DNA of 64,000 bases from Streptomyces cyaneofuscatus (GTDB taxonomy: Bacteria > Actinomycetota > Actinomycetes > Streptomycetales > Streptomycetaceae): contig NZ_JOEM01000009.1 of assembly GCF_000718135.1 (NCBI RefSeq), positions 186,001 through 250,000 of the forward strand, given 5' to 3'. Below are positions 18,110-26,431 of this stretch, one piece after another. Position numbers and translations under genes: made by a program. The notes beneath the pieces were generated by a model that did no database searches, was not told where the DNA came from, and saw only the letters and a program-made list of their open reading frames with translations. Within the stretch, counting starts at the first letter, position 1; every line of letters starts with the position of its first letter.

Positions 18110-18742
18110 TTAACGGGCGGCCGGGCGCGTCACCACCTTGATGTTGAAGGTGTGCGACCCGACTCCGCCCGCGATCCCCATGAACAGGAACGCGAAGTGC
18201 TCCTGGCCGCGTGCGGTGGTGATGGAGCCGATGTCCAGCTGCGAGGAGGCCGGCCAGCCGAGGTCGGTGAGCAGCAGCCCGGTGATCCGCTTGGCCTCGG
18301 CGTCGTCGCCGGAGAGGAAGACCGTGCCGGGCTCGGTCAGATCGCCCGGGGCGGTCATCGTGGTGGAGTCCATCGTGCAGAGCGTCTTGACGACGGGGGT
18401 CAGGGGGAAGGCCTCCTGGATCAGCTCGCCCAGGCTGCTGTTGGGGTGGGTGAGCCGGGTGAAGTCGTCGGAGAGGCCGACCCCGACGTCGATCAGCGGA
18501 ATCCCGGCCAGCGCCGGGGCCCCGATGGAGTGCAGCAGCTCCACGGAGACACCCCCCGGCGTCGCGTTGACGAGCACCTCCGCGTGTGCGGCCGTCTCGT
18601 CGAGGGTGGCGACGGGAAGAGGGCCGAGGTCGGTGCGCTCCTTCGGGTGGCGTGAGCCGAGGAGGACGTCGTGTCCTGCGGCGCGCCAGCCGTGGGCCAG
18701 GGCGCGGGCGACATTTCCGGTGCCGAGCAGTCCTATACGCAT
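18110..18742 (-). CDS. F420-dependent NADP reductase-like NAD(P)-binding protein
   Basis: 210-residue Rossmann protein. It begins MRIGLLGTGNVARALAHGW (GxGxxA nucleotide loop) and LLGSRHPKER (likely NADP phosphate contact), then VLVNATPGGVSVELL, DVGVGLSDDF and VVKTLCTMDS. This layout matches the small NADPH-dependent F420 reductase (Npgd/FNO-like) family. It could instead act on another substrate, as many actinobacterial paralogues are uncharacterised. Convergent with the MFS gene, only 26 bases apart. Confidence 0.8.
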   Translation of the reverse strand: MRIGLLGTGNVARALAHGWRAAGHDVLLGSRHPKERTDLGPLPVATLDETAAHAEVLVNATPGGVSVELLHSIGAPALAGIPLIDVGVGLSDDFTRLTHPNSSLGELIQEAFPLTPVVKTLCTMDSTTMTAPGDLTEPGTVFLSGDDAEAKRITGLLLTDLGWPASSQLDIGSITTARGQEHFAFLFMGIAGGVGSHTFNIKVVTRPAAR

Positions 18743-18841
18743 AGGACGACGCTAGCCAGCGGGGGCCGCGGGGCGTATCGGGCAGGAGGCGGGGGTGGGG
18801 CGGGACCTGAGGCGTAGTTCTCAGGCCGCGCCTCGGACCGG

Positions 18842-19210
18842 TCAGGCCGCTGTGCGGGCTACGAAGACGACTTCCTCCTGCTCCTCGTCCATGGCGATGC
18901 TGAGGGAGGCGTCCAGGGCGCGAGCCAGTCGCCGGAGCAGGGGGAGGGTCGGCACCGCATCGGCGCCCTCGATACGGGAGACCTTCGCCTGGGTCAGCCC
19001 CGCCCGTTGGGCGACGTCGCTCTGGGAAAGGCCGAGCTCCTTGCGGCGGTCGTACACCGCCTTGGCGAAGGCCATGGCGAGTCGGATCTCCGCGCGCTCG
19101 GCGCGGATCTCCTCGGTCTCGCTGTGGTCGGCGCCGAGTTCCTGCTCGCGCTCCAGCTTTTGACGTGCATGTATGTCACGCCCAGCACCGTAATATGTCG
19201 TGAACGACAT
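18842..19210 (-). CDS. XRE-family helix-turn-helix regulator
   Basis: 122-residue protein. The HTH lies in the C-terminal half: LGLSQSDVAQRAGLTQAKVSRIEGAD (about 59-84), followed by LPLLRRLARALDASL. The N-terminal half is a charged helix with SETEEIRAERAEI. The layout resembles HigA/MqsA-type antitoxins, but no toxin-sized partner is adjacent, so it may be an orphan. Its ATG is the last triplet of a perfect inverted repeat (19195-19210), implying autoregulation. It sits downstream of, and on the same strand as, the MurNAc PTS gene. Confidence 0.8.
   Translation of the reverse strand: MSFTTYYGAGRDIHARQKLEREQELGADHSETEEIRAERAEIRLAMAFAKAVYDRRKELGLSQSDVAQRAGLTQAKVSRIEGADAVPTLPLLRRLARALDASLSIAMDEEQEEVVFVARTAA
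19195..19210. promoter_or_regulatory. Inverted repeat over the XRE gene start codon
   Basis: ATGTCGT and ACGACAT (7 bp each, 2-bp centre) form a dyad whose end is the start codon of the XRE gene. A regulator binding here would block its own expression. The surrounding AATAT and TTATC bases form a local AT-rich patch typical of a promoter. The rest of 19211-19289 shows no assignable element. Confidence 0.65.
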
Positions 19211-19289
19211 TATCGGGCGTGTGGGGTGCGTTCTACCTGTTGGAGTGAGCTGGGCCTTCCAGCTTGACGTTGCCTCCGCCCCCGGGCTG

Positions 19290-20852
19290 TCAGACCCGGG
19301 CCGGTGCCTTCTCCGGAAAGTCGGGGCCCGCGGAGCCGGGGCCGTTCGCCCGGCCCGGGTCCGTGTCCGTGTCCGAGGTCGGGTGCGGGCCGCCCGTCGC
19401 CGCGACCGTCGACGGGGCCGGGTCCTGGGAGACGTTGAACTCGGTCAGCAGGTCCTTGCTGAAGCCGAAGAAGTACGTGGCCAGGAAGCCCGCCACGTAG
19501 CCGACCAGCAGGCCCGCCCCGTAGATCGCGATCGTCGAGCCCAGGCCGTGGTTGCCGTCCAGGAGCGGGAACAGGGCCCAGCCGGAGGGGCCGATGGCCG
19601 TCGAGCCGACCGTGTCGCCGAGCTGGTTGAACAGGCCGACGAACCCGCCGCCGAACGCCCCGCCCACGCACGCCGTGATGAAGGGGCGGCCCAGGGGCAG
19701 CGAGACGCCGTAGATCAGGGGTTCGCCGACGCCCAGCAGGCCCGCCGGGAGCGCCGACTTGATGGTGCGGCGGATCGACTCGTTGCGGGGGAGGCGGAAG
19801 TAGACCGCCATCGCCGCGCCGACCTGGCCCGCGCCCGCCATCGCCAGGATCGGGAGCAGGACCGTGTAGCCCTGCTGCTCGATGAGGGTGGTGTGGATCG
19901 GGATCAGCGCCTGGTGCAGGCCGAGCATCACCAGGGGCAGGAACAGGCCGCCGAGGACGAAGCCCGCGCCCGCGCCGCCGTTGGAGAGCAGCCAGTCGGC
20001 GAACGTACCGATCGCGGAGGAGATCTCCCCGGCCACGTACATCAGGCCGAAGATCGTCGCCAGGCCGGAGATCAGCACCGTCAGCGTCGGCGTGACCAGC
20101 ACGTCCAGCGCCTCCGGCACCCAGCGGCGGCACCACTTCTCCACGTACACGGCGAGGACCGCCGCCCCCAGCGCGCCGAGCACACCGCCCTGGCCGGGTG
20201 AGAGGGTCTGGCCGAAGGCGTCGATGTTCGCGACGCCCGGGAAGACGATGATCGCCGCGACCGCACCGCCCAGGATCGGCGTACCGCCGAACTCCTTCGC
20301 CGTGTTGTAGCCCACGAACACCGCGATCAGCGCCATGAAACCGGACGCCATCGCCGCCAGCGCGGGCGTCACGGCGGGCAGCCAGCCCAGGTTCACCAGC
20401 AGCCCGTTGAGGCCCGCGATGATGCCGCAGCCGATGAGGGCCGGGATCAGCGGGACGAAGATGTTGGCGATCTTGCGCAGGAACAGCTTGAAGGGGGTGG
20501 CGTTCTTCGCCTTCTGCTGGGCCTTGATCGCCGCGCCCTGCGCCGCCAGATCGTCCGACGAGACGGCAGCCTGCGGGGGCGCTGTCTCGCGGCCCTCCTC
20601 CACCAGCTGCTCGAACTCCGGCGTGACCCGCGCGACCGTGCCCGGACCCAGCACGATCTGGTACGTGTCGTCCTCGACCACGCCCATCACGGCGGGCAGG
20701 GCCTTCAGCGCCTCGTCGTCGACGAGGGACCGGTCGTGCAGACCGAGGCGGAGCCGGGTCATGCAGTGGGCGATGGAGCTGACGTTCGCGGCGCCGCCCA
20801 CGAGCGGGAGGATCGCGGCGGCGGTGGCGCGGTTCTTGTCTTCTGTGGCCAT
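19290..20852 (-). CDS. murP: PTS N-acetylmuramic acid-type transporter subunit IIBC
   Basis: 520-residue phosphotransferase permease. The N-terminal EIIB domain has the phospho-Cys in SSIAHCMTRLRL (Cys30). The EIIC domain from about residue 115 has many membrane helices and GVGEPLIYGVSLPLGRPF, the sugar-site signature of this glucose-superfamily branch. There is no EIIA domain, so a separate EIIA must donate phosphate. The genes murQ and murR directly upstream identify the substrate as N-acetylmuramic acid, imported as the 6-phosphate. The extreme C-terminus is a disordered Pro/Asp/Gly tail. Confidence 0.85.
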   Translation of the reverse strand: MATEDKNRATAAAILPLVGGAANVSSIAHCMTRLRLGLHDRSLVDDEALKALPAVMGVVEDDTYQIVLGPGTVARVTPEFEQLVEEGRETAPPQAAVSSDDLAAQGAAIKAQQKAKNATPFKLFLRKIANIFVPLIPALIGCGIIAGLNGLLVNLGWLPAVTPALAAMASGFMALIAVFVGYNTAKEFGGTPILGGAVAAIIVFPGVANIDAFGQTLSPGQGGVLGALGAAVLAVYVEKWCRRWVPEALDVLVTPTLTVLISGLATIFGLMYVAGEISSAIGTFADWLLSNGGAGAGFVLGGLFLPLVMLGLHQALIPIHTTLIEQQGYTVLLPILAMAGAGQVGAAMAVYFRLPRNESIRRTIKSALPAGLLGVGEPLIYGVSLPLGRPFITACVGGAFGGGFVGLFNQLGDTVGSTAIGPSGWALFPLLDGNHGLGSTIAIYGAGLLVGYVAGFLATYFFGFSKDLLTEFNVSQDPAPSTVAATGGPHPTSDTDTDPGRANGPGSAGPDFPEKAPARV

Positions 20853-20900
20853 GGTGCGAGGTGCCTTGCTGTGCGGGGCGTGGGGGCGCCCAGGGGTGGG

Positions 20901-21884
20901 TCAGGTGGTGCGCACGGCCGCGAGGGCGGCGCGGAGGTGGCCGTCCGACTCGGTCAGGAGCCGGGCGGCGGTGGGGCCGTCGACCTGGCCGAGGGCGACC
21001 AGGATCGCGTTCTTGACCTCGCCGTCGGTGGCGGCGAGCGCGGCCTCGATCTCGGCGTCGGACGCGCCGGTGGCGAGGGAGACGATGTGCCGGGAGCGGG
21101 CCCGGAGCTTCTCGTTGGAGGCGCGGACGTCGACCATGAGATTCCCGTACGTCTTGCCGAGCCGGATCATGGTGATCGTCGAGATCATGTTGAGGACGAG
21201 CTTCTGTGCCGTGCCCGCCTTCAGCCGGGTCGAGCCGGTGAGCAGCTCGGGGCCGGTGACGATCTCCAGGCCGTGCTCGGCCGCTGCGGCGAGCGCCGAC
21301 CCCGCGTTGCAGGAGAGGCCGATGGTGAGGGCGCCCTGGTCCCGGGCGTGCTCGACCGCGCCGATCGCGTACGGCGTACGGCCGGAGGCGGAGATGCCGA
21401 CCACCGTGTCGTCCGCCGTCAGCTTCAGCGCGTCCAGGTCGGACGCGGCCAGCTCCTTGCTGTCCTCGGCCCCTTCCACCGCCTTCACCATCGCGGACGG
21501 GCCGCCCGCGATCAGGCCGACGACCTCGGCCGGGTCGGTGTTGAAGGTGGGCGGGCACTCGCTGGCGTCCAGCACCCCGAGCCGGCCCGCCGTGCCCGCG
21601 CCCGCGTAGATCAGCCGGCCGCCGCGGGCCATGCGCTCGGCGGCGGCGTCGATCGCGGCGGCGATCTGCGGCAGCCGCTCGGCGACGGCGGTGGGGACGG
21701 TGGCGTCCTCGCCGTTCATGATCCGCGCGATCTCGGCCGTGGGCAGCCGGTCGATCTCGGCGAGCTCGGGGCGGAACGCCTCGGTGGTGAGCGTGGCCAG
21801 CTGGGCGCGGAGCTCGCCGTAGCTGTCGGTGCCGGAGGCGCTGGTGGTGCCGGTGGTGCCGGAAGCGTCGGTGGTGGAGGTCAT
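20901..21884 (-). CDS. murQ: N-acetylmuramic acid 6-phosphate etherase
   Basis: 327-residue SIS-domain enzyme that removes the lactyl ether from MurNAc-6-phosphate, giving GlcNAc-6-phosphate and D-lactate in cell-wall recycling. Signatures: LPTAEIARIMNGEDATVPTA, then GRLIYAGAGTAGRLGVLDAS followed by ECPPTF, and GISASGRTPYAIGA. ATG 21884 is chosen over the TTG at 21962 because the extra 26 residues are a His/Glu-rich repeat that does not look like the enzyme, although no clear Shine-Dalgarno was found for either. 48 bases upstream of murP, co-directional. Confidence 0.92.
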   Translation of the reverse strand: MTSTTDASGTTGTTSASGTDSYGELRAQLATLTTEAFRPELAEIDRLPTAEIARIMNGEDATVPTAVAERLPQIAAAIDAAAERMARGGRLIYAGAGTAGRLGVLDASECPPTFNTDPAEVVGLIAGGPSAMVKAVEGAEDSKELAASDLDALKLTADDTVVGISASGRTPYAIGAVEHARDQGALTIGLSCNAGSALAAAAEHGLEIVTGPELLTGSTRLKAGTAQKLVLNMISTITMIRLGKTYGNLMVDVRASNEKLRARSRHIVSLATGASDAEIEAALAATDGEVKNAILVALGQVDGPTAARLLTESDGHLRAALAAVRTT

Positions 21885-21897
21885 GGAGGGCGGCTCT

Positions 21898-21950
21898 GCT
21901 TTCTCGTGCTCGTGCTTGTGCGTGTTCTCGTGCTCGTACGCGTACGAGGC
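21898..21950 (-). repeat. CGTGCT/CGTGTT short repeats between murR and murQ
   Basis: Several 6-bp steps of CTCGTG/CTTGTG/TTCTCG (plus-strand reading) form a degenerate hexamer repeat followed by CGTACGCGTACGAG. If translated from the TTG at 21962 it would give a His/Glu-rich segment. It is more likely an untranslated intergenic repeat. Confidence 0.5.
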
Positions 21951-21958
21951 GTGCGGGG

Positions 21959-22879
21959 TCAACGGGTGGAGCGCGGGCTGTGGCGGTGCGCCAGCGCCTC
22001 ATAGGAAGCGGCGAGGGCGGGCGCGGCCGTCTCGTACGTCCGCTGGGCCACGCCTATGAACAGGCAGTCCACGACGAGCAGCTGGCTCGTCCGGCTCGAC
22101 ATGGCGGCGGGCCGCAGCTCGCTCTCGCGCGCGGTGGACGTGGTCAGCACGTGGTCCGCGTACTGCGATACGGGTCCGTCGGGCCGCCCGGTGATCGCGA
22201 CGGTCGTCGCCCCCCGGTCGAACGCGACCCGCAGCGGCTCGATGACGTCACCGGTCGAGCCCGAGTGCGTGATCGCTATCGCAACATCGCCGGCGCGCAG
22301 CTGCACGGCGTTGGTCACCGCGAGGTGCGGGTCGGTGTGCGCGTGGGCTATCAGCCCGATCCGGAGCAGCTTCTGCGCCAGGTCCTGGCCGACGAGGGAG
22401 GAGGCGCCCACGCCGTAGATGTCGATGCGGCGGGCGGTCGACGCGGCGGCCACGGCGGCGCCCAGCTGTACGGTGTCCAGCCCGGCGGCGGTGTCCGCGA
22501 GGGTCTGCTGCTCGTCGAAGGCGAGCTTGGCGACCACCTCGGCGATGGGGTCGTCCACCGCGATGTCCGCCGTGACGGCGGGCGACCGCCCCGACTCCTG
22601 GTGCGCGGCCAGCCCGGCCAGCGCGAGGCGCAGGTCCCGGTAGCCGGGGTAGCCGAGGAGGCGGGCGGTGCGGACGACGGTCGCCTCGCTGGTGCCGGTG
22701 AGTTCGGCGAGACCGGTGACGGTGAGGGCGGCACATCCGGCCGGGTCGCCCGCGACGGCTTCGGCGACCAGCTGCATGGAGCGGGTCATGGAGGGCGCGA
22801 GCGTCCGCACCTTGGCGGCGAGGGCCGCGGGGGCGGGCGGGGAGTCGCCGCTGAAAATTTCCTTCACGTCGTGGGTCAC
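21959..22879 (-). CDS. murR: RpiR-family regulator of MurNAc catabolism
   Basis: 306-residue regulator. The N-terminal RpiR helix-turn-helix (VTGLAELTGTSEATVVRTARLLG, about 55-77) is followed by a SIS sugar-phosphate-binding domain: RRIDIYGVGASSLVGQDLAQK and IAITHSGSTGDVIEPL. It starts with GTG at 22879. Position directly upstream of murQ and murP, with a SIS sensor, indicates a repressor or activator responding to MurNAc-6-phosphate. Two operator-like dyads flank its start codon. Confidence 0.88.
   Translation of the reverse strand: MTHDVKEIFSGDSPPAPAALAAKVRTLAPSMTRSMQLVAEAVAGDPAGCAALTVTGLAELTGTSEATVVRTARLLGYPGYRDLRLALAGLAAHQESGRSPAVTADIAVDDPIAEVVAKLAFDEQQTLADTAAGLDTVQLGAAVAAASTARRIDIYGVGASSLVGQDLAQKLLRIGLIAHAHTDPHLAVTNAVQLRAGDVAIAITHSGSTGDVIEPLRVAFDRGATTVAITGRPDGPVSQYADHVLTTSTARESELRPAAMSSRTSQLLVVDCLFIGVAQRTYETAAPALAASYEALAHRHSPRSTR
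22852..22866. promoter_or_regulatory. RpiR-type operator copy 1 (inside murR start region)
   Basis: TGAAAATTTCCTTCA is a TGAAA-N5-(C/T)TTCA dyad with one mismatch, located in codons 5-9 of murR. It pairs with the copy at 22883-22897, centre-to-centre 31 bp (about three helical turns). Both stand out as AT-rich in a GC-rich background. Confidence 0.6.
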
Positions 22880-22882
22880 AAG

Positions 22883-22897
22883 TGAAAGATATTTTCA
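22883..22897. promoter_or_regulatory. RpiR-type operator copy 2 (upstream of murR)
   Basis: TGAAAGATATTTTCA is a perfect TGAAA-N5-TTTCA dyad just upstream of the murR GTG. Together with copy 1 it would let a dimer of dimers cover the promoter and start codon. Confidence 0.65.
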
Positions 22898-22984
22898 ACC
22901 CGGGGGCCCGTCAACCCCTCCCGGTGGTCCTGTGGTCTCTGCCTCTGGCGCCGCCCCGCCCGCACGCGGGCGCACAATGGGGGC

Positions 22985-23353
22985 ATGGAGCTGAACCCCC
23001 TGGAGCAGGCGCTGCACACCGCCCGCGCGCTGGTCATGGCCGATCTCGTCGCGGGCGATGTCGCCGAGGCCGATGTCGTATCGCTCGTCGAGGACGCCGT
23101 GACACACCGCCGGTGGTGGGTCGAGCAGTGGCCCGAGGGTGCGGAGTTCGTCGCCGGGCTGGTCGCCCAGGACGTGCAGGACGCCCTGCTGGAGAAGTAC
23201 GGGCGGTGGCCGCTGTGTCCCGCCTGCACCGAGGACGAGCCGCACGCGCTGGACGTCGAACCGGAGCTGGGGCCCGACCCGCACTGGGTGTGCACGAAGG
23301 CGGCCGTGGCCGTCGCGCCGGTGGGGGCGCTGGGCGAGGTACTGCGGCGGTGA
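22985..23353 (+). CDS. Conserved hypothetical protein with CPxC motif
   Basis: 122 residues. Mostly helical and acidic, with THRRWWVEQWPEG and a single Cys pair in WPLCPACTEDEPH plus a later WVCTKA Cys. The CPxC and His suggest a small zinc-binding or redox site, but no known family is recognised. The stop overlaps the next GTG start by 4 bases (GTGA). The two genes are therefore translationally coupled and may work together. Confidence 0.75.
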   Translation: MELNPLEQALHTARALVMADLVAGDVAEADVVSLVEDAVTHRRWWVEQWPEGAEFVAGLVAQDVQDALLEKYGRWPLCPACTEDEPHALDVEPELGPDPHWVCTKAAVAVAPVGALGEVLRR

Positions 23354-23619
23354 CCCTCTACATCGACCCGCCCACCTGGCCCGGACACGGCCGCCTCTGG
23401 TCGCACCTGGTCAGCGACGAGTCGTTCGACGAGCTGCACACGTTCGCCGCCGCGATCGGCTGCCCGCCGCGCGCCTTCGAGCGCGACCACTACGACGTAC
23501 CGGAGGCGTATTACGCGGACGCGGTACGCGCCGGGGCGCGGGAGATCGGCTCGAAGGAGCTGGTGCGCCGCCTCACCGCCGCCGGGCTCCGGCGGCCGAA
23601 GGGGCGCGCGACGGCTTAA
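23350..23619 (+). CDS. DUF4031 domain protein
   Basis: 89-residue protein with the DUF4031 pattern: TLYIDPPTWPGHGRLWSHL at the N-terminus, then SFDELHTFAAAIGCPPRAFE, DHYDVPE and ELVRRLTAAGLRR. The family is small, widespread in bacteria and of unknown function. GTG start within the stop of the upstream gene. A 35-base gap separates it from the convergent MFS gene. Confidence 0.85.
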   Translation: MTLYIDPPTWPGHGRLWSHLVSDESFDELHTFAAAIGCPPRAFERDHYDVPEAYYADAVRAGAREIGSKELVRRLTAAGLRRPKGRATA

Positions 23620-23654
23620 GGGTGGCGCGACGGCTAAAGGGCCGTCTGAGGTGC

Positions 23655-24965
23655 TCAGGGCTGGGTGGGGGAGGGGCCCTGTGCCCCCGCCGCGCACTCG
23701 GCCGTCCCGGCGACAGGTGCCGTACGCTCCCCACGCGCCGCTCCGCCCTTCGCGATCAGCCGCGACCGGACCAGGCCGCCCCCGTCCCCGCCGCGCTGGA
23801 GCCGCAGCGACACCGCCACTGCCGCCAGGGCCAGGACCGTCATCGCCGCGCCCGCCCACGCCGTGGAGGCGAAGCCGAAGTCCGCGTCGATCACCGTGCC
23901 GCCCAGCCACGGGCCGCTCGTGTTGCCCAGGTTGAACGCGGCCGTCGTCGTGGCACCGGCCAGCGTCGGGGCCGCCCCCGCCACGTTGAACATCCGGGCG
24001 TTCAGGGCCGGGGCCGTGAAGAACGCCGACAGGCCCAGCAGGAACGCCAGCGCGACCACCGCGACCTGGCTGGAGGCGAACAGGGCCAGCGCCGCCAGGA
24101 ACACCGTGGACGCCGTGATCCCGCTGAGCAGCACCCCGAAGAGGTGCGCGTCCGCGACCCGGCCGCCGATCGTCGTACCGATCAGCGCGCCGACCCCGAA
24201 CAGACCGAGGATCCACGGCACCCAGCCCGAGTCCAGGCCCGCCACATCCGTCAGCAGCGGCGCCAGGTAGCTGAACGCGCAGAACACCCCGCCCGCCGCG
24301 AGGGCGGTGATCACGATCGCCAGCCAGACCTGCCGGTCCCGGTAGATCGCCAGCTCCTGCCGCAGCTGCGGCTTCTTCTCCGGCAGCGGGATGTACGGGA
24401 TGCGGGTGACGACCCCCACCAGCGCCACCGCCGACGCCACCCCCACCGCCCAGAACGCCGACCGCCAGCCGAGGTGCTCGCCGAGGAAGGCCCCCATCGG
24501 CACGCCCAGCACGTTGGCGATGGACAGCCCGCCGATCATCACGGCCATCGCCCGGGCCCGCTGGTTCACCGGGACCATCGCGATGGCCACCGCCGCCCCG
24601 ACCGCCCAGAACCCCGCGCAGGCGAGCGCGCTCACCACCCGGGAGGCGAAGAGCACCTCGTACGTCGGCGCCAGCGCGCCCGCCACCTGCCCGAGGCCGA
24701 AGACCGAGATCAGCGCGATCAGGGTCGTCCTGCGCGGCAGCCGCAGCGTGGCCACGGCGAGCAGCGGGGCGCCGACCACCATGCCGATCGCGAAGGCGGA
24801 TATGAGGAGCCCGGCCTGCGGGATCGACACGTTCATGTCGTCGGCGATCGGCGGCAGCAGACCCGACAGCATGAACTCGCTGGTGCCGAGGGCGAAGACC
24901 GAGAGGCCGAGGATGTATACGGCCAGCGGCATAGGAGTGCGGCGGCGGGAGGTGGAGTCGGGCAT
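23655..24965 (-). CDS. MFS transporter (Cmx/AraJ-like DHA1 family)
   Basis: 436-residue 12-helix transporter. It starts close to MPLAVYILGLSVFALGTSEF, the signature of chloramphenicol/arabinose efflux-like DHA1 exporters, and has LLISAFAIGMVVGAPLLA. The C-terminal tail after about residue 395 is charged and disordered. ATG 24965 is taken; ATG 24932 is an alternative that begins exactly at the family motif. Neither has a convincing Shine-Dalgarno. Two 13-bp direct repeats lie just upstream (25018-25048) and may be a regulator site. Substrate unknown. Confidence 0.85.
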   Translation of the reverse strand: MPDSTSRRRTPMPLAVYILGLSVFALGTSEFMLSGLLPPIADDMNVSIPQAGLLISAFAIGMVVGAPLLAVATLRLPRRTTLIALISVFGLGQVAGALAPTYEVLFASRVVSALACAGFWAVGAAVAIAMVPVNQRARAMAVMIGGLSIANVLGVPMGAFLGEHLGWRSAFWAVGVASAVALVGVVTRIPYIPLPEKKPQLRQELAIYRDRQVWLAIVITALAAGGVFCAFSYLAPLLTDVAGLDSGWVPWILGLFGVGALIGTTIGGRVADAHLFGVLLSGITASTVFLAALALFASSQVAVVALAFLLGLSAFFTAPALNARMFNVAGAAPTLAGATTTAAFNLGNTSGPWLGGTVIDADFGFASTAWAGAAMTVLALAAVAVSLRLQRGGDGGGLVRSRLIAKGGAARGERTAPVAGTAECAAGAQGPSPTQP

Positions 24966-25017
24966 GACTCGTTCGAACACCGGAGAACCTATCCGCATTC
25001 CCGGCTCTCGGTATGTG

Positions 25018-25048
25018 GACAGTCGTTACGACACCGACAGTCGTTACG
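25018..25048. repeat. 13-bp direct repeat GACAGTCGTTACG upstream of MFS gene
   Basis: Two exact copies (25018-25030 and 25036-25048) with 5 bases between, period 18. They lie 53-83 bases upstream of the MFS start and overlap the stop of the preceding gene. They could be tandem regulator half-sites or a chance duplication. Confidence 0.55.
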
Positions 25049-26294
25049 CGCCAGGCAGGGCGTGGAGCTTCTTGCCGTGCAGGGCGAACACGCGCTTGCC
25101 GTCGGTCGCCACCAGCCAGGCGTGGTAGTCGTCGGACTTGTCGTTGAACGTCCAGCGCAGGGCGCCGTTCTCCGCGTCGAAGGCGTGGATGCCGCCCTGC
25201 TTGTCGAGGTCGGTGGCCCCGTAGAGGGTGGAGCCGACCCGGACGAACTGCCGGGGCACCTGCGCGCCCGAGTCCTTGAGCGCCGTGGACTGCCAGACCT
25301 TCTTTCCGGTCCGCGGGTCCAGGGCCCACAGCGTCCGGCCGCTGTCCGCGATGTACAGCACGTCGTCCAGGACCGTCGGCTCCCGGAAGGTGGTGAACTG
25401 CTCGGCCTCCACGGACCACTTCTCGGACCCGTCGGACAGGGCGAAGGCCTGGAGCTTCTGCCCCTGCGGGACGATCACCAGGTCCTGGTGGACGGCGAAG
25501 GGGCCGTAACTCGTCTTCGTCGTCTTCTGCGTCCACACCTGCCGGCCGGTGGCGGTGTCGCGCACCGTGAGGTTCTTCTTGAAGTCGGTGTAGACGAGGT
25601 GGCGGCCCTGGACGGCGGCGTGGACACCGTTCTGCTGGGTGCCGAGGTCGCGCTGCTCCTTCCAGACCAGCTTGCCCGTGCCGCTGTTCAGGGCGGCGAT
25701 CACATTGGTACGGGACGAGCCGTCGGCCTCCAGGATCTCGGCGATGACGTACACCTGCGTGCCGTCCACCGCGACCGGCCTCGGCTGCCGGTACTCCTTG
25801 CCCAGGTGGCTGCGCCAGGTCTCCTTGCCGGAGGCCGGGGCGTATCCGATGACGCTGCCGTCGTACTTGCCGCTGGCCAGGTACAGGGTGCCGTCGCCGA
25901 GGAGCAGCGGGGCGCCGGGGATCGCGCCGCCCGGCAGCGACCACCGCTCGGCGCCGGTCGCCCCGTCGAGGGCGGCCAGCGGGTCGCCGCTCGCGATCAC
26001 GACGCCGTCCACGGCCACGAGCTCGTCATTGTCGCCGTAGGTCGCGGCGGAGGTGGACTTCGTCCACAGGGGGGCGGGGGTCTGCCCGTCCTCGGGGGCC
26101 TTGCCGCCGTCTTCCGGAGAGGCGGTGCGCGGCGGCGGGATGCTGCCCTCGCCGCCGGTCTCGGACGTGTCCTCACAGCCGGTCAGCCCGGCCCCGAGCG
26201 TCGCCATCGTGAGCCCGGCCCCGGCCAGTCGCAGTATTCGCCGCCGTGAAGATCTGCCGGCCGTCGTGCCGTATCCCGTGGATCCCTTGGACAT
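25044..26294 (-). CDS. PQQ-like beta-propeller lipoprotein
   Basis: 416-residue exported protein. The N-terminus has a twin-arginine-like SSRRRILRLAGAG and lipobox LTGC with Cys40, then an acidic Pro-rich linker. The rest is a seven- or eight-bladed PQQ-type WD-like repeat: LWTKSTSAATYGDNDELVAV, ALDGATGAERW, LDPRTGKKVWQS and similar G-x-x-x-W blades. It lacks an enzyme signature and most likely acts as an outer-surface scaffold or sensor. ATG 26294 has a GGGGGGCGG purine run upstream. Confidence 0.85.
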   Translation of the reverse strand: MSKGSTGYGTTAGRSSRRRILRLAGAGLTMATLGAGLTGCEDTSETGGEGSIPPPRTASPEDGGKAPEDGQTPAPLWTKSTSAATYGDNDELVAVDGVVIASGDPLAALDGATGAERWSLPGGAIPGAPLLLGDGTLYLASGKYDGSVIGYAPASGKETWRSHLGKEYRQPRPVAVDGTQVYVIAEILEADGSSRTNVIAALNSGTGKLVWKEQRDLGTQQNGVHAAVQGRHLVYTDFKKNLTVRDTATGRQVWTQKTTKTSYGPFAVHQDLVIVPQGQKLQAFALSDGSEKWSVEAEQFTTFREPTVLDDVLYIADSGRTLWALDPRTGKKVWQSTALKDSGAQVPRQFVRVGSTLYGATDLDKQGGIHAFDAENGALRWTFNDKSDDYHAWLVATDGKRVFALHGKKLHALPGA

Positions 26295-26431
26295 GGTGCC
26301 GCCCCCCGTGGAGTCGTCAGAGTGTGTGCAACTGCGATGCCAGACGTTAGCTGCCGTCAGGTGCCCAGGGCCGGGCCAGGGCGTGACCGGAACAACTCCG
26401 TGAAGGAACCGGAACATTTGCCGATCACAGC

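Noticed and set aside
21885..21962. His/Glu-rich N-terminal extension of MurQ from TTG 21962
   Set aside because: Made of hexamer repeats and unlike the MurQ family; ATG 21884 places the start just before the conserved enzyme.
19210..22002. A 930-codon minus-strand frame spanning the MurNAc genes
   Set aside because: Composition is Arg/Pro/His-rich shadow sequence; murP and murQ are well supported in other frames.
22876..25944. A 1022-codon minus-strand frame over the MFS and PQQ region
   Set aside because: Contains no family motif and crosses several real genes in other frames.
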